A stretch of 64,000 nt of DNA from Ramlibacter humi (GTDB lineage Bacteria; Pseudomonadota; Gammaproteobacteria; Burkholderiales; Burkholderiaceae_C), in the NCBI RefSeq assembly GCF_004681975.1, contig NZ_SMLK01000001.1, forward strand, positions 496,001 through 560,000. The letters run 5' to 3'. A program made the translations under genes and the position numbers. Under the pieces are notes generated by a model. That model searched no databases. It saw only the letters and a program-made list of their open reading frames with translations, and was not told the origin of the DNA. Shown here piece after piece: positions 17,356 through 25,999 of the stretch (its first letter is position 1; every line of letters starts with the position of its first letter).

Positions 17356-17838
17356 TCAGCGGCGCGGGGGCATCAGCACGCGGTCCACGGTGTGGACCAC
17401 GCCGTTGGTCGCCGTGATGTCGGCCTGCTGCACCATCGCTTCTTCCACGGTCACGAACGTGCCCGACTTCGACAGGGCCAGCTCGCCGCCCTGGGCGGTC
17501 TTGGCGTTCTTGTTGCTGACCTCCGATGAGGTCACCTTGGCGGGCAGCACGTGGTACTGCAGCACGGCCTTCAGCCTGGCCGGGTCGTGCGACAGCTCTT
17601 CCATGGTCTTGGCCGGCACGGCCTTGAAGGCTTCGTTGGTCGGCGCGAACACGGTGTAGGGGCCGCCGGACTTCAGCGAGTCGGCCAGGCCGGCCTTCTG
17701 GACCAGGCCGTTCAGGGTGCTCAGCTCCGGGTCGCGGGCGATGGTGTCGGCCACGGAAACCGGGGCGGACGTGGTGGCGCAGCCGGTGGCCAGCGCGGCG
17801 GCGGCGATCACGGCAAGGGCGAGTCGGCGGGTGGTCAT
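17356..17838 (-). CDS. Fasciclin-domain lipoprotein
   Basis: 160 residues. Residues 1-20 are a lipoprotein signal ending in LATGC, so the mature protein is membrane-anchored. Residues 30-158 form one FAS1 (beta-Ig-H3/fasciclin) domain: YTVFAPTNEAF is the H1 motif and NGVVHTVDRVLMPP the H2 motif. FAS1 domains mediate adhesion or ligand binding. ATG 17838 is preferred because GGAGG lies 9 nt before it; ATG 17847 immediately abuts that GGAGG. Four PhoB half-sites read toward this gene (17882-17920), which makes it a likely Pho regulon member of unknown purpose. Confidence 0.88.
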   Translation of the reverse strand: MTTRRLALAVIAAAALATGCATTSAPVSVADTIARDPELSTLNGLVQKAGLADSLKSGGPYTVFAPTNEAFKAVPAKTMEELSHDPARLKAVLQYHVLPAKVTSSEVSNKNAKTAQGGELALSKSGTFVTVEEAMVQQADITATNGVVHTVDRVLMPPRR

Positions 17839-17881
17839 CTTCTTCATCCTCCAGGGTGTGTTGGGTTCGGCGCGGAGCGTA

Positions 17882-17920
17882 GTGACAGGCCGTGACAGAT
17901 TGGTGACGGCCGGATGACGC
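17882..17920 (-). promoter_or_regulatory. Pho box array facing the fasciclin gene
   Basis: On the minus strand four PhoB half-sites occur in a row: GCGTCAT (17920-17914), CCGTCAC (17909-17903), CTGTCAC (17898-17892) and CTGTCAC (17888-17882). The first three are 11 bp apart and the last 10 bp. It is back to back with the pstS box, separated by 20 bp. Orientation of the half-sites points transcription toward the fasciclin gene. No clear -10 was identified. Confidence 0.8.
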
Positions 17921-17940
17921 GCATTTCGCCGCGTGGGGCT

Positions 17941-17974
17941 GTGTCACAGGGTTGTCATGGACCGTTTCCAGAAT
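17941..17974 (+). promoter_or_regulatory. Pho box and -10 of the pst operon
   Basis: GTGTCAC (17941-17947), four bases, then TTGTCAT (17952-17958) form a 7-4-7 PhoB box. CAGAAT (17969-17974) follows ten bases later as the -10, the spacing of PhoB-activated promoters where the box takes the place of the -35. It drives pstS and presumably the whole pstSCAB-phoU-phoBR run. Confidence 0.85.
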
Positions 17975-18010
17975 CCGCGGCAGTTCCCATCCAAAGAGGA
18001 CTTCGAAGCG

Positions 18011-19048
18011 ATGAACACCACCCTCCGCCTGGCCGCCATCGGCCTTGCCACCGTCTCGTTCGCCGGCCTGGCCGCCGCCCAGGAAATCACCGGCGCCGGC
18101 GCCAGCTTCCCGGCGCCGCTGTACGCCAAGTGGGCGTCCGACTACAACAAGGCCACCGGCGCCAAGATCAACTACCAGTCCGTGGGCTCGGGCGCCGGCA
18201 TCCGCCAGATCGACGCCAAGACCGTGGACTTCGGCGCCTCCGACGCGCCCCTGAAGGACGACGAGCTGGCCAAGAAAGGCCAGATCCAGTTCCCCACCGT
18301 CATCGGCGGCGTGATCCCGGTCGTGAACATCAAGGGCATCGCCCCCGGCCAGCTGCGCCTGAACGGCCAGGTGCTGGGCGACATCTACCTGGGCAAGATC
18401 ACCAAGTGGACCGACCCGGCGATCAAGGCGCTGAACCCGTCGCTGAACCTGCCGGACGCCGCCATCGCGCCGGTGCGCCGCGCCGACGGCTCGGGCACCA
18501 GCTTCATCTTCACCAACTACCTCTCCAAGGTGAACGCCGAGTGGAAGAGCAAGGTGGGTGAGGGCACCGCCGTCAACTGGCCCACGGGCGCCGGCGGCAA
18601 GGGCAACGAGGGCGTCGCCGCCTTCGTGGGCCGCCTGCCCAACGCCATTGGCTACGTCGAGTACGCCTACGTCAAGCAGAACAAGATGACGTACGCGCTC
18701 ATGCAGAACGCCGCCGGCCAGTTCGTCGCGCCGGAAGACAAGGCCTTCAAGGCCGCCGCCGCGGGCGCCGACTGGAGCAAGAGCTTCTACCAGATCCTGA
18801 CCAACCAGCCCGGTGCCGAGAGCTGGCCCATCACCGGCGCCACCTTCATCCTCATGCACAAGGTGCAGGACAAGCCGCAGCAGGCCGCCGCCGTGCTGAA
18901 GTTCTTCGACTGGGCCTACAAGAACGGCGACAAGACCGCCGACGACCTGGACTACGTGCCGATGCCGGCCGCGGTGAAGCAGCAGATCGACAAGCTGTGG
19001 TCCACCGAGATCAAGGACGGTTCGGGCAAGACCGTCGCCTTCAAGTAA
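18011..19048 (+). CDS. pstS: Phosphate ABC transporter substrate-binding protein
   Basis: 345 residues with a Sec signal peptide ending at LAAA (about residue 23). It captures phosphate in the periplasm. Binding-loop motifs are [13 protein letters not shown] at the mature N-terminus, [10 protein letters not shown] near residue 58, DFGASDAPL near residue 73 and [12 protein letters not shown] near residue 157, whose backbone and side chains ligate phosphate. A GAGGA ribosome site lies ten bases before ATG 18011. It is first in the pst-pho operon behind a Pho box and is followed by a perfect GC hairpin. Confidence 0.98.
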   Translation: MNTTLRLAAIGLATVSFAGLAAAQEITGAGASFPAPLYAKWASDYNKATGAKINYQSVGSGAGIRQIDAKTVDFGASDAPLKDDELAKKGQIQFPTVIGGVIPVVNIKGIAPGQLRLNGQVLGDIYLGKITKWTDPAIKALNPSLNLPDAAIAPVRRADGSGTSFIFTNYLSKVNAEWKSKVGEGTAVNWPTGAGGKGNEGVAAFVGRLPNAIGYVEYAYVKQNKMTYALMQNAAGQFVAPEDKAFKAAAAGADWSKSFYQILTNQPGAESWPITGATFILMHKVQDKPQQAAAVLKFFDWAYKNGDKTADDLDYVPMPAAVKQQIDKLWSTEIKDGSGKTVAFK

Positions 19049-19057
19049 GACGGCCAT

Positions 19058-19083
19058 CCGCGGCGGCAGCGATGCCGCCGCGG
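19058..19083 (+). promoter_or_regulatory. GNRA-capped hairpin between pstS and pstC
   Basis: A perfect 11-bp GC stem (19058-19068 with 19073-19083) closes a GCGA tetraloop, starting nine bases after the pstS stop. There is no T-run, so it is not a classical terminator. Such structures between a binding-protein gene and its permease genes protect the upstream mRNA and lower downstream output, which would give PstS in excess over PstCAB. The effect is inferred. Confidence 0.65.
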
Positions 19084-19112
19084 CGACGAAAACGATCCTG
19101 GAGGGGCCCGAC

Positions 19113-20144
19113 GTGTCCTCTACACTTCCGGCCCATGAGGCCACGTTTCCAGCGCGAGCGGCGCGCGGCGGCGAGCGGGAGATGACTCCTCCGCCCGGCC
19201 GCGGCAGGGGCGCCAACGCGCTGGTCGACCGGCTGTTCGGCTGGGCGGCCCGCGGCGCGGCGCTGCTCACCCTGGCCCTGCTGCTGGGCATCCTGGGCTC
19301 GCTGGTCAGCGGCGCCTGGCCCGCCATCCAGAAGTACGGCCTGGGCTTCCTGGCCAGCAGCGTGTGGGACCCGGTCGCCGGCGAGTTCGGCGGCCTCGTG
19401 ATGATCTACGGCACGCTGGCCACCTCTCTCATCGCGCTCATCATCGCCGTGCCGGTTTCTTTCGGCATCGCGCTTTTCCTCACCGAACTGTCGCCCGCCT
19501 GGCTGAAGCGCCCGCTGGGCACCGCCATCGAGCTGCTGGCCGCCGTGCCTTCCATCGTGTACGGCATGTGGGGCCTGCTGGTGTTCGGCCCCATCCTGGC
19601 GACCTTCGTGCAGCAGCCGCTGCAGGCCGTGTTCAGCGGCGTGCCCATCCTGGGCGCGCTGGTGTCGGGCCCGCCGGTGGGCATCGGCATCCTGTCGGCC
19701 GGCATCATCCTGGCCATCATGATCATCCCGTTCATCGCCGCCGTGATGCGCGACGTGTTCGAGGTGACGCCCCCCATGCTCAAGGAGTCGGCCTACGCGC
19801 TGGGCTCCACCACCTGGGAAGTGGTTTTCAAGGTCGTGCTGCCCTACACCAAGGGCGGCGTCATCGGCGGCGTGATGCTCGGCCTGGGCCGCGCGCTGGG
19901 CGAGACCATGGCCGTCACCTTCGTCATCGGCAACTTCAACCAGCTGGATTCGCTGTCGCTGTTCGCGCCGGCCAACTCCATCACCTCGGCCCTGGCCAAC
20001 GAGTTCGCCGAGGCCGCCAGCGGCCTGCACCAGGCGGCGCTGATGTACCTGGGCCTGGTCCTGTTCTTCATCACCTTCGTCGTGCTGTCGCTGTCCAAGG
20101 TGCTGCTGGCTCGCCTGCGCAAGGGCGAGGGAGCGCGCGCATGA
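19113..20144 (+). CDS. pstC: Phosphate ABC transporter permease PstC
   Basis: 343 residues with six predicted membrane segments. The binding-protein-dependent transport (EAA) loop reads [21 protein letters not shown] near residue 230, followed by [18 protein letters not shown], typical of PstC. The GTG start at 19113 has GGAGGGG eight bases upstream; an internal ATG at 19182 (MTPPPGRG) is an alternative and would remove a non-conserved 23-residue leader. It forms the inner-membrane channel with PstA and overlaps that gene by 4 bp. Confidence 0.96.
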   Translation: MSSTLPAHEATFPARAARGGEREMTPPPGRGRGANALVDRLFGWAARGAALLTLALLLGILGSLVSGAWPAIQKYGLGFLASSVWDPVAGEFGGLVMIYGTLATSLIALIIAVPVSFGIALFLTELSPAWLKRPLGTAIELLAAVPSIVYGMWGLLVFGPILATFVQQPLQAVFSGVPILGALVSGPPVGIGILSAGIILAIMIIPFIAAVMRDVFEVTPPMLKESAYALGSTTWEVVFKVVLPYTKGGVIGGVMLGLGRALGETMAVTFVIGNFNQLDSLSLFAPANSITSALANEFAEAASGLHQAALMYLGLVLFFITFVVLSLSKVLLARLRKGEGARA

Positions 20145-21043
20145 ACGCGCCCGCTTCTTCCGGCACCGGCGCGCGCCTGCTGCGCGAGGCCGACGCGGCC
20201 GCCGTCGCGCAGCGCAAATACGCCTCGCGCAAGCGCACCAACCAGGTCGCGCTGGCGCTGTCGCTGGCCGCCATGGCTTTCGGCGTGTTCTGGCTCATCT
20301 GGATCCTGGTCGAGACCGTGCGCCTGGGCGTCGGCGGCCTGGCCTGGGCCACCTTCACCGAGATGACCCCCGCGCCCAACGAGGCGGGCGGCATCGCCAA
20401 CGCGCTGTGGGGCTCGTTTCTGATGGTGACGCTGGCCACCTTCGTCGGCACGCCCATCGGCATCATGGCCGGCATCTACCTGGCCGAGTACGACCACAAG
20501 GGCTGGCTGGGCTCGTTGACGCGCTTCGTCAACGACATCCTGCTGTCGGCGCCTTCCATCGTCATCGGCCTGTTCGTCTACGCCGTGGTCGTGGCGCAGT
20601 ACAGGAAGTTCTCGGCCGCCGCCGGCATCGTGGCGCTGGCGCTGATCGTGATCCCGGTGGTGATCCGCACCACCGAGAACATGCTGGCGCTGGTGCCCGC
20701 GGGCCTGCGCGAAGCGGCCTACGCGCTGGGCACGCCGAAGTGGCGCGTGATCATGAGCATCACGCTGCGCGCCGCCCGCGCCGGCGTGGTGACGGGCGTG
20801 CTGCTGGCCGTCGCCCGCATCAGCGGCGAAACCGCGCCGCTGCTGTTCACCGCGCTGAACAACCAGTTCTTCACCTCCAGCCTGGGCGAGCCCATGGCCA
20901 GCCTGCCGGTGACCATCTTCAAGTTCGCGATGAGCCCGTACGAGAACTGGCAGTCGCTCGCGTGGGCCGGCGTCTTCATCATCACGCTGGCCGTGCTGGG
21001 GCTGAACATCCTCGCGCGCGTGCTGACGCGTACCAAGATCTAA
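20141..21043 (+). CDS. pstA: Phosphate ABC transporter permease PstA
   Basis: 300 residues, six membrane segments. Diagnostic stretches are [18 protein letters not shown] near residue 85, [12 protein letters not shown] near residue 137, the EAA loop [18 protein letters not shown] near residue 190 and [14 protein letters not shown] near residue 225. The ATG overlaps the pstC stop (ATGA). Pairs with PstC in the membrane. Confidence 0.97.
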   Translation: MNAPASSGTGARLLREADAAAVAQRKYASRKRTNQVALALSLAAMAFGVFWLIWILVETVRLGVGGLAWATFTEMTPAPNEAGGIANALWGSFLMVTLATFVGTPIGIMAGIYLAEYDHKGWLGSLTRFVNDILLSAPSIVIGLFVYAVVVAQYRKFSAAAGIVALALIVIPVVIRTTENMLALVPAGLREAAYALGTPKWRVIMSITLRAARAGVVTGVLLAVARISGETAPLLFTALNNQFFTSSLGEPMASLPVTIFKFAMSPYENWQSLAWAGVFIITLAVLGLNILARVLTRTKI

Positions 21044-21055
21044 GGAAAGAGCGAC

Positions 21056-21832
21056 ATGACCGCCACCGCCATCGCGCAGCGTCCCAAGCTTTCGGTCAGG
21101 AACCTGAACTTCTACTACGGCAAGTTCCACGCCCTGAAGGGCATCAACCTGGACATCCCGGAGAAGAAGGTCACCGCCTTCATCGGCCCCTCGGGCTGCG
21201 GCAAGTCCACGCTGCTGCGCACCTTCAACCGCATGTACGAGCTGTACCCCGAGCAGCGCGCCGAAGGCGAGATCGTGCTGGACGGCGAGGACCTGCTGAC
21301 GTCGAAGCAGGATGTGGCGCTGATCCGCGCCAAGGTCGGCATGGTGTTCCAGAAGCCCACGCCGTTCCCGATGTCCATCCACGACAACATCGCCTTCGGC
21401 GTGCGCCTGTTCGAGAACCTGAGCAACAGCGACATGGACGAGCGCGTGGAATGGGCACTGCGCAAGGCCGCGCTGTGGAACGAGGTGAAGGACAAGCTGG
21501 ACCAGAGCGGCGCCGGCCTTTCGGGCGGCCAGCAGCAGCGCCTGTGCATCGCGCGCGGCATCGCCATCAAGCCCGAAGTGCTGCTGCTGGACGAGCCCTG
21601 CTCGGCGCTGGACCCGATCTCCACCGCGAAGATCGAGGAGCTGATCGCCGAATTGAAGGACGATTACACGGTGGTCATCGTCACGCACAACATGCAGCAG
21701 GCCGCGCGTTGCAGCGACTACACGGCGTACATGTACCTGGGCGACCTGGTGGAGGTGGGGGAGACCGAGCAGATTTTCTTCAAGCCCAAGCGCAAGGAAA
21801 CCGAGGACTACATCACTGGCCGATTTGGCTGA
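21056..21832 (+). CDS. pstB: Phosphate ABC transporter ATPase PstB
   Basis: 258 residues. Walker A is GPSGCGKST (near residue 43), the Q-loop [11 protein letters not shown] near residue 98, the signature LSGGQQQR near residue 155, Walker [13 protein letters not shown] near residue 175, and the switch histidine in [20 protein letters not shown] is typical of PstB. It powers phosphate import on the cytoplasmic face and, in E. coli, takes part in PhoR signalling. 12 bp after pstA; a palindromic repeat separates it from phoU. Confidence 0.98.
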   Translation: MTATAIAQRPKLSVRNLNFYYGKFHALKGINLDIPEKKVTAFIGPSGCGKSTLLRTFNRMYELYPEQRAEGEIVLDGEDLLTSKQDVALIRAKVGMVFQKPTPFPMSIHDNIAFGVRLFENLSNSDMDERVEWALRKAALWNEVKDKLDQSGAGLSGGQQQRLCIARGIAIKPEVLLLDEPCSALDPISTAKIEELIAELKDDYTVVIVTHNMQQAARCSDYTAYMYLGDLVEVGETEQIFFKPKRKETEDYITGRFG

Positions 21833-21840
21833 AGCAAATA

Positions 21841-21892
21841 CCCGTTCGGGCTGAGCCTGTCGAAGCCCTTCGACAGGCTCAGGGCGAACGGG
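21841..21892. repeat. 52-bp dispersed palindrome between pstB and phoU
   Basis: Two 25-bp arms (21841-21865 and 21868-21892) are inverted copies with two mismatches and a 2-bp centre. The core GAGCCTGTCGAAG / CTTCGACAGGCTC is a dispersed-repeat motif I recall from many Comamonadaceae and other proteobacterial genomes. A degenerate half-copy occurs at 55872-55894. On RNA it would form a strong stem inside the pst-pho transcript, possibly damping phoU-phoBR expression relative to pstB. Confidence 0.85.
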
Positions 21893-21906
21893 AGAAGGAG
21901 CGAACC

Positions 21907-22608
21907 ATGCCTGACAAACACCTCAGCACCCAGTTCGACAGCGAGCTCAACGGCGTTTCGTCCCGCGTGATGGAGCTGGGCGGGCTGGTCGAGTCGCAGA
22001 TCCGCCAGGCCGTCTATGCGCTGGCGCAGTTCAACGCCGACGCGGCGATGCAGGTCCTGGAAACCGAGACCCGCGTCAACTCGATGGAAGTGGACATCGA
22101 CCGCGAGCTGGCTTCCATCATCGGACGCCGCCAGCCCACGGCGCGCGACCTGCGCCTCCTGATGGCGATCTCCAAGACCACCGCCAACCTGGAGCGCGTG
22201 GGCGACGAGGCGGCGAAGATCGCCCGCATGGTGCGTTCCATCATCGACAGCGGCAATTCGCGCACGCTGCCGGCTTCGGAACTGCGCGTGGCGGCCGACC
22301 TGGCTTCGGGCCTGCTGCGCAAGGCGCTGGACGCCTTCGCGCGCCTGGACACGGCCACCGCGCTGTCGATCCTGAAAGAGGACGACCTGATCGACAAGGA
22401 ATTCGACGGCTTCGTGCGCAAGCTGATCACCTACATGATGGAAGACCCGCGCACCATCTCGCCCAGCCTGGACCTGCTGTTCCTGGCCAAGGCGCTGGAG
22501 CGCATCGGCGACCACGCCAAGAACATCGCCGAATTCATCATCTACGTCGTCAAGGGCGAAGACGTGCGCCACAGCTCGATGGCGCAGATCGAATCGGCCC
22601 TGCAGTGA
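21907..22608 (+). CDS. phoU: Phosphate signalling protein PhoU
   Basis: 233 residues, all helical, two repeated PhoU bundles each with an E/DxxxD metal motif: NLERVGDEAAKIARM (near residue 95) and ALERIGDHAKNIAEF (near residue 198). PhoU links PstSCAB activity to PhoR and keeps the kinase off when phosphate is plentiful. The start follows an AGGAG site at the end of the palindromic repeat. Next gene is 7 bp away. Confidence 0.97.
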   Translation: MPDKHLSTQFDSELNGVSSRVMELGGLVESQIRQAVYALAQFNADAAMQVLETETRVNSMEVDIDRELASIIGRRQPTARDLRLLMAISKTTANLERVGDEAAKIARMVRSIIDSGNSRTLPASELRVAADLASGLLRKALDAFARLDTATALSILKEDDLIDKEFDGFVRKLITYMMEDPRTISPSLDLLFLAKALERIGDHAKNIAEFIIYVVKGEDVRHSSMAQIESALQ

Positions 22609-22615
22609 AGCAACG

Positions 22616-23332
22616 ATGAAGAACGTGCCCCGCGTCCTGGTCGTCGAGGACGAACCCGCCATCGCCGAACTGGTGGCCGTGAACCTGCGCCACAACGGCT
22701 TCCAGCCGGTGTGGGCGGAAGACGGCGACTCGGCCCAGCGCGAGCTGGACGCCGTGCTGCCCGACGTGATCCTGCTGGACTGGATGCTGCCCGGGCAGAG
22801 CGGCCTGGCGCTGGCGCGCAAGTGGCGCTCGTCCTCGCGCACCAAGGCCATCCCGATCCTGATGCTGACCGCGCGCGGCGACGAACCGGACAAGGTGGCC
22901 GGGCTGGACGCCGGCGCCGACGACTACATCACCAAGCCGTTCTCCACGCAGGAACTGCTGGCACGCATCCGCGCCGTGCTGCGCCGCCGCGCGCCGGAGC
23001 AGGACGCGGAGACCGTGACCATCGGCGAACTGGTGCTGGACGCGGCCACGCATCGCGTCAACTGGCGCGGCCAGCCGCTGAAGGTGGGCCCGACCGAGTT
23101 CAAGCTGCTCAACTACCTGATGAAGCACCCCGAGCGCGTGCACAGCCGCTCGCAGCTGCTCGACAAGGTGTGGGGCGACCACGTGTTCATCGAGGAGAGG
23201 ACCGTGGACGTGCACGTCAAGCGCCTGCGCGAAGCGCTGGGCCTGGCCGGCACCATGGTCGAAACCGTCCGCGGCGCGGGCTACCGCCTGACCGCGCAAC
23301 CGCAACCCGCCGCCGTCCGCACGGCAGGCTGA
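22616..23332 (+). CDS. phoB: Phosphate regulon response regulator PhoB
   Basis: 238 residues. The receiver domain (about 5-122) has the acidic pair E11/D12, phosphorylation site D55 in VILLDWMLPG, threonine in MLTARG and lysine in TKPF. The OmpR/PhoB winged helix (about 135-232) ends in the recognition helix region RTVDVHVKRLREALG and wing VRGAGYRL. It should bind the Pho boxes read at 8703, 11549, 17882 and 17941. It ends 8 bp before phoR. Confidence 0.98.
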   Translation: MKNVPRVLVVEDEPAIAELVAVNLRHNGFQPVWAEDGDSAQRELDAVLPDVILLDWMLPGQSGLALARKWRSSSRTKAIPILMLTARGDEPDKVAGLDAGADDYITKPFSTQELLARIRAVLRRRAPEQDAETVTIGELVLDAATHRVNWRGQPLKVGPTEFKLLNYLMKHPERVHSRSQLLDKVWGDHVFIEERTVDVHVKRLREALGLAGTMVETVRGAGYRLTAQPQPAAVRTAG

Positions 23333-23340
23333 ACCCGCCC

Positions 23341-24699
23341 ATGTTCTGGCGCGTCGCCAGCTTCCTGTTCTGCCAGCTGGTGGGCGGCCTCGCCGGCTGG
23401 TGGCTGGCCGGCGACGCGGGCGCGGAGGTCGGCATCATCCTGGGTGGCGTCACGTGGTTCGTGTTCGACCTGCTGCGGGCCGCGCGCTTCCTGCGCTGGC
23501 TGCGCCGCGGCGCCGAAAGCGAGGTGCCGGTGCGCTCGGGCCTGTGGGGCGAGTCCGGCGAGCGGGTGCGCAAGGCGCTGCGCGCGCGCGACCGCGCCAC
23601 GCAGGAGGCCGGCGAAAGGCTGCAGGCGTTCCTCGCGGCCATCCAGGCTTCGCCCAACGGCGTGGTGCTGCTGGACGCGGAGGGCCGCATCGAGTGGTGC
23701 AACGAGACCGCCGGCGCGCACCTGGGCATCGACCCGCAGCGCGACCTGCTGCAGCTGATCGGAAACCTGCTGCGCGACCCGGCGTTCGCGGCTTACCAGG
23801 GGCAGGCCGACTACTCGCGCGACGTCGTCGTGACGGGGCGCGACAGCTCGCCTTCGCGGCCGCTGCGCGTGTCGGTGCAGCTGCATCCGTACGGCCATGG
23901 CCGCAAGCTGCTGCTGTCGCGCGACGTCACTTCGGTGGAACAGGCCGAGGCGATGCGGCGCGACTTCGTCGCCAACGTGTCGCATGAGATCCGCACGCCG
24001 CTGACGGTGCTGGGCGGCTTCATCGAGACGCTGCAGAACCTGCCGCTGCCCGAGGTGGACAGGGCGCGCTACCTGGACCTGATGGCGCAGCAGGCGCAGC
24101 GCATGCAGACGCTGGTGAGCGACCTGCTCACGCTGTCGCGGCTGGAAGGCAGCCCGCTGCCGGGCCTGAGCGACTGGACGCCGGTGCGGCAGCTCATGAC
24201 GCAGTGCGAGCAGGAAGCCCGCGCGCTATCGGCGGTGCTGGGCAAGGCCACGCACGAATTCAGTTTCGACGTCGCGGAAGACGCGGAACTGGCCGGCTCG
24301 CCCAGCGAGCTGCTCAGCGCCATGTCCAACCTGGTGAGCAACGCGGTGCGCTACACGCCGGCCGGCGGCCGCATCCAGGTGGTGTGGCGGGCGCTGGCGG
24401 ACGGGCGCGCGGAGTTCGCGGTGCGCGACACGGGCCCTGGCGTCGCGCCGGAACACCTGCCGCGCCTGACCGAGCGGTTCTACCGCGTGGACCGCAGCCG
24501 CTCGCGCGAAACCGGCGGCACCGGCCTGGGGCTGGCGATCGTCAAGCACGTGGTGCAGCGCCACGGCGCGGAGCTGCGCATCGACAGCACGCTGGGCGCG
24601 GGATCGACCTTCGCCATCGCCTTTCCCGCCGCGCGCCTGCGCATGGTCAGGCGGGCGGCGAACGACGCGAGCGCACGACCCGCCACAGCAGCGCCATGA
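23341..24699 (+). CDS. phoR: Phosphate regulon sensor kinase PhoR
   Basis: 452 residues. Two N-terminal hydrophobic segments (about 5-23 and 27-45) with almost no periplasmic loop, a basic linker, a PAS domain (about 95-195), HisKA with the phosphorylated H215 in ANVSHEIRTPL, and HATPase with N-box LSNAVRYTP, DTGPGV and GGTGLGLAI. The lack of a sensor domain outside the membrane is normal for PhoR, which senses via PstSCAB-PhoU. Its last 53 bp overlap the convergent MATE gene. Confidence 0.97.
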   Translation: MFWRVASFLFCQLVGGLAGWWLAGDAGAEVGIILGGVTWFVFDLLRAARFLRWLRRGAESEVPVRSGLWGESGERVRKALRARDRATQEAGERLQAFLAAIQASPNGVVLLDAEGRIEWCNETAGAHLGIDPQRDLLQLIGNLLRDPAFAAYQGQADYSRDVVVTGRDSSPSRPLRVSVQLHPYGHGRKLLLSRDVTSVEQAEAMRRDFVANVSHEIRTPLTVLGGFIETLQNLPLPEVDRARYLDLMAQQAQRMQTLVSDLLTLSRLEGSPLPGLSDWTPVRQLMTQCEQEARALSAVLGKATHEFSFDVAEDAELAGSPSELLSAMSNLVSNAVRYTPAGGRIQVVWRALADGRAEFAVRDTGPGVAPEHLPRLTERFYRVDRSRSRETGGTGLGLAIVKHVVQRHGAELRIDSTLGAGSTFAIAFPAARLRMVRRAANDASARPATAAP

Positions 24700-25999
24700 A
24701 GGCCGCGGCCGTGAGCGCCAGCGCCACGGCCCCCGCGGCCCAGAAGGCGGCCGGCGACCGCATCGGCGCCCACTGCCCGACGCCCTGGTAGGCCAGCAGG
24801 TAGCCGCCGCCCAGGCCCACGCCCCACAGCAGCACGCAATAGACCACCAGCGGCCGGCCCGCGACGCCGTAGCTGCGCAGCAGGAACACGCACAGCGCCT
24901 GCGTGGAATCGGCCACGTGGTACACGCTGACCCACAGCAGCAGGTGGCCCGCGACTTCCACGACCGCCGGGTTGTCGCCCGCATAGAGGCGAGCCACGTG
25001 GCCGTGCGCCAGCGCGATGAGCAGGGCGCTGCCGCACGACAGCATCAGCGCCAGCTGCAGGCCGGTGCACAGCGCGGCGCGGGCCATGCGCTCGTCGCGC
25101 GCGCCCAGCCAGTAGCTCACGCGCGAGCTGGTGGCCAGGCCCAGCGACAGCGGCATCATGTACAGCACCGCGGTGAGGTTGGCCGCCACCTGGTGGCTGG
25201 CCGCCGCGACGGTGCCGAGCCGCGCGATGAACAGCGCCATCAGCGTGAACGAGGTGACTTCCACCATCACCGCCAGCGCGGTCGGCACGCCCAGGCGCGC
25301 GAAGGCGCGCAGCACGGCCCAGTCCGGGCGTTCGACGCGTGCCCAGATGGCGTAGGGCCTGTACAGCGGGCTGTGCCGCAGGAACCAGACCGCCAGGCCC
25401 ACCAGCAGCCAGTAGACGATGACCGTCGCCCACGCGCAGCCGGCCAGGCCGAGGGCGGGCACGCCCAGGCCGCCGAACGTGAGCCACAGCGACAGCGGCA
25501 CCTTCGCGGCGAGCGAGACCGCCTGCAGCCACGTCACCAGCACCGGCTTGCCCAGCGCCTGGTTCAGCGTGGAGAAGCCGCGGAACAGCAGCGCCGGCGG
25601 CAAGGCCAGGGCCAGGATCGCGAGGTAGTCCTGCACCCTGGCCTGCAGCGCCGGCGGCACTTGCGCCCAATGCAGCAGCGGGCCGGGGGAGAGCAGAGCG
25701 ACCAGGCCGATCGCCACCGCGGCCAGGCCGAACCACAGCGCCTGGCGCACGGAGCGGCCGACCTCGCCGCCGCGGCCCGCGCCGCGCAGTTCGGCCCAGA
25801 TGGGCAACTGCGCCTGCACCATGCCCTGCAGCGCGACGAAGACGGTGATGAAGACGGCGGAGCCCACCGACAGCGTGGCCAGCGCCTCGGGCGCGTAGCG
25901 GCCGGCGATGACCGTGTCGGTGACGCCGAAAGCCATCGTGGCCAGCTGGCCGACGAACACTGTGCCCGCATGGCGGGCGATGGTCCCGCGCTCGGACAT
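24647..25999 (-). CDS. MATE-family efflux transporter
   Basis: 450 residues, about twelve membrane segments in two six-helix halves. The family stretch GQLATMAFGVTDTVIAGRYAPEALA opens the protein and ALGKPVLVTWLQAVSL and YMMPLSLGLATSSRVSYWLGA mark the middle. MATE proteins export drugs or metabolites against Na+ or H+. The ATG overlaps the stop of the upstream membrane glycosyltransferase-like gene by one base, so the two are coupled. It converges on phoR with a 53-bp overlap. Substrate unknown. Confidence 0.92.
   Translation of the reverse strand: MSERGTIARHAGTVFVGQLATMAFGVTDTVIAGRYAPEALATLSVGSAVFITVFVALQGMVQAQLPIWAELRGAGRGGEVGRSVRQALWFGLAAVAIGLVALLSPGPLLHWAQVPPALQARVQDYLAILALALPPALLFRGFSTLNQALGKPVLVTWLQAVSLAAKVPLSLWLTFGGLGVPALGLAGCAWATVIVYWLLVGLAVWFLRHSPLYRPYAIWARVERPDWAVLRAFARLGVPTALAVMVEVTSFTLMALFIARLGTVAAASHQVAANLTAVLYMMPLSLGLATSSRVSYWLGARDERMARAALCTGLQLALMLSCGSALLIALAHGHVARLYAGDNPAVVEVAGHLLLWVSVYHVADSTQALCVFLLRSYGVAGRPLVVYCVLLWGVGLGGGYLLAYQGVGQWAPMRSPAAFWAAGAVALALTAAAFMALLWRVVRSRRSPPA

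Noticed and set aside
16181-19327. A 1048-codon leftward frame through pstS, the fasciclin gene and the binding protein
   Set aside because: Only the last 380 codons are a recognisable exported protein; the rest runs antisense to pstS and out of frame with the fasciclin gene.
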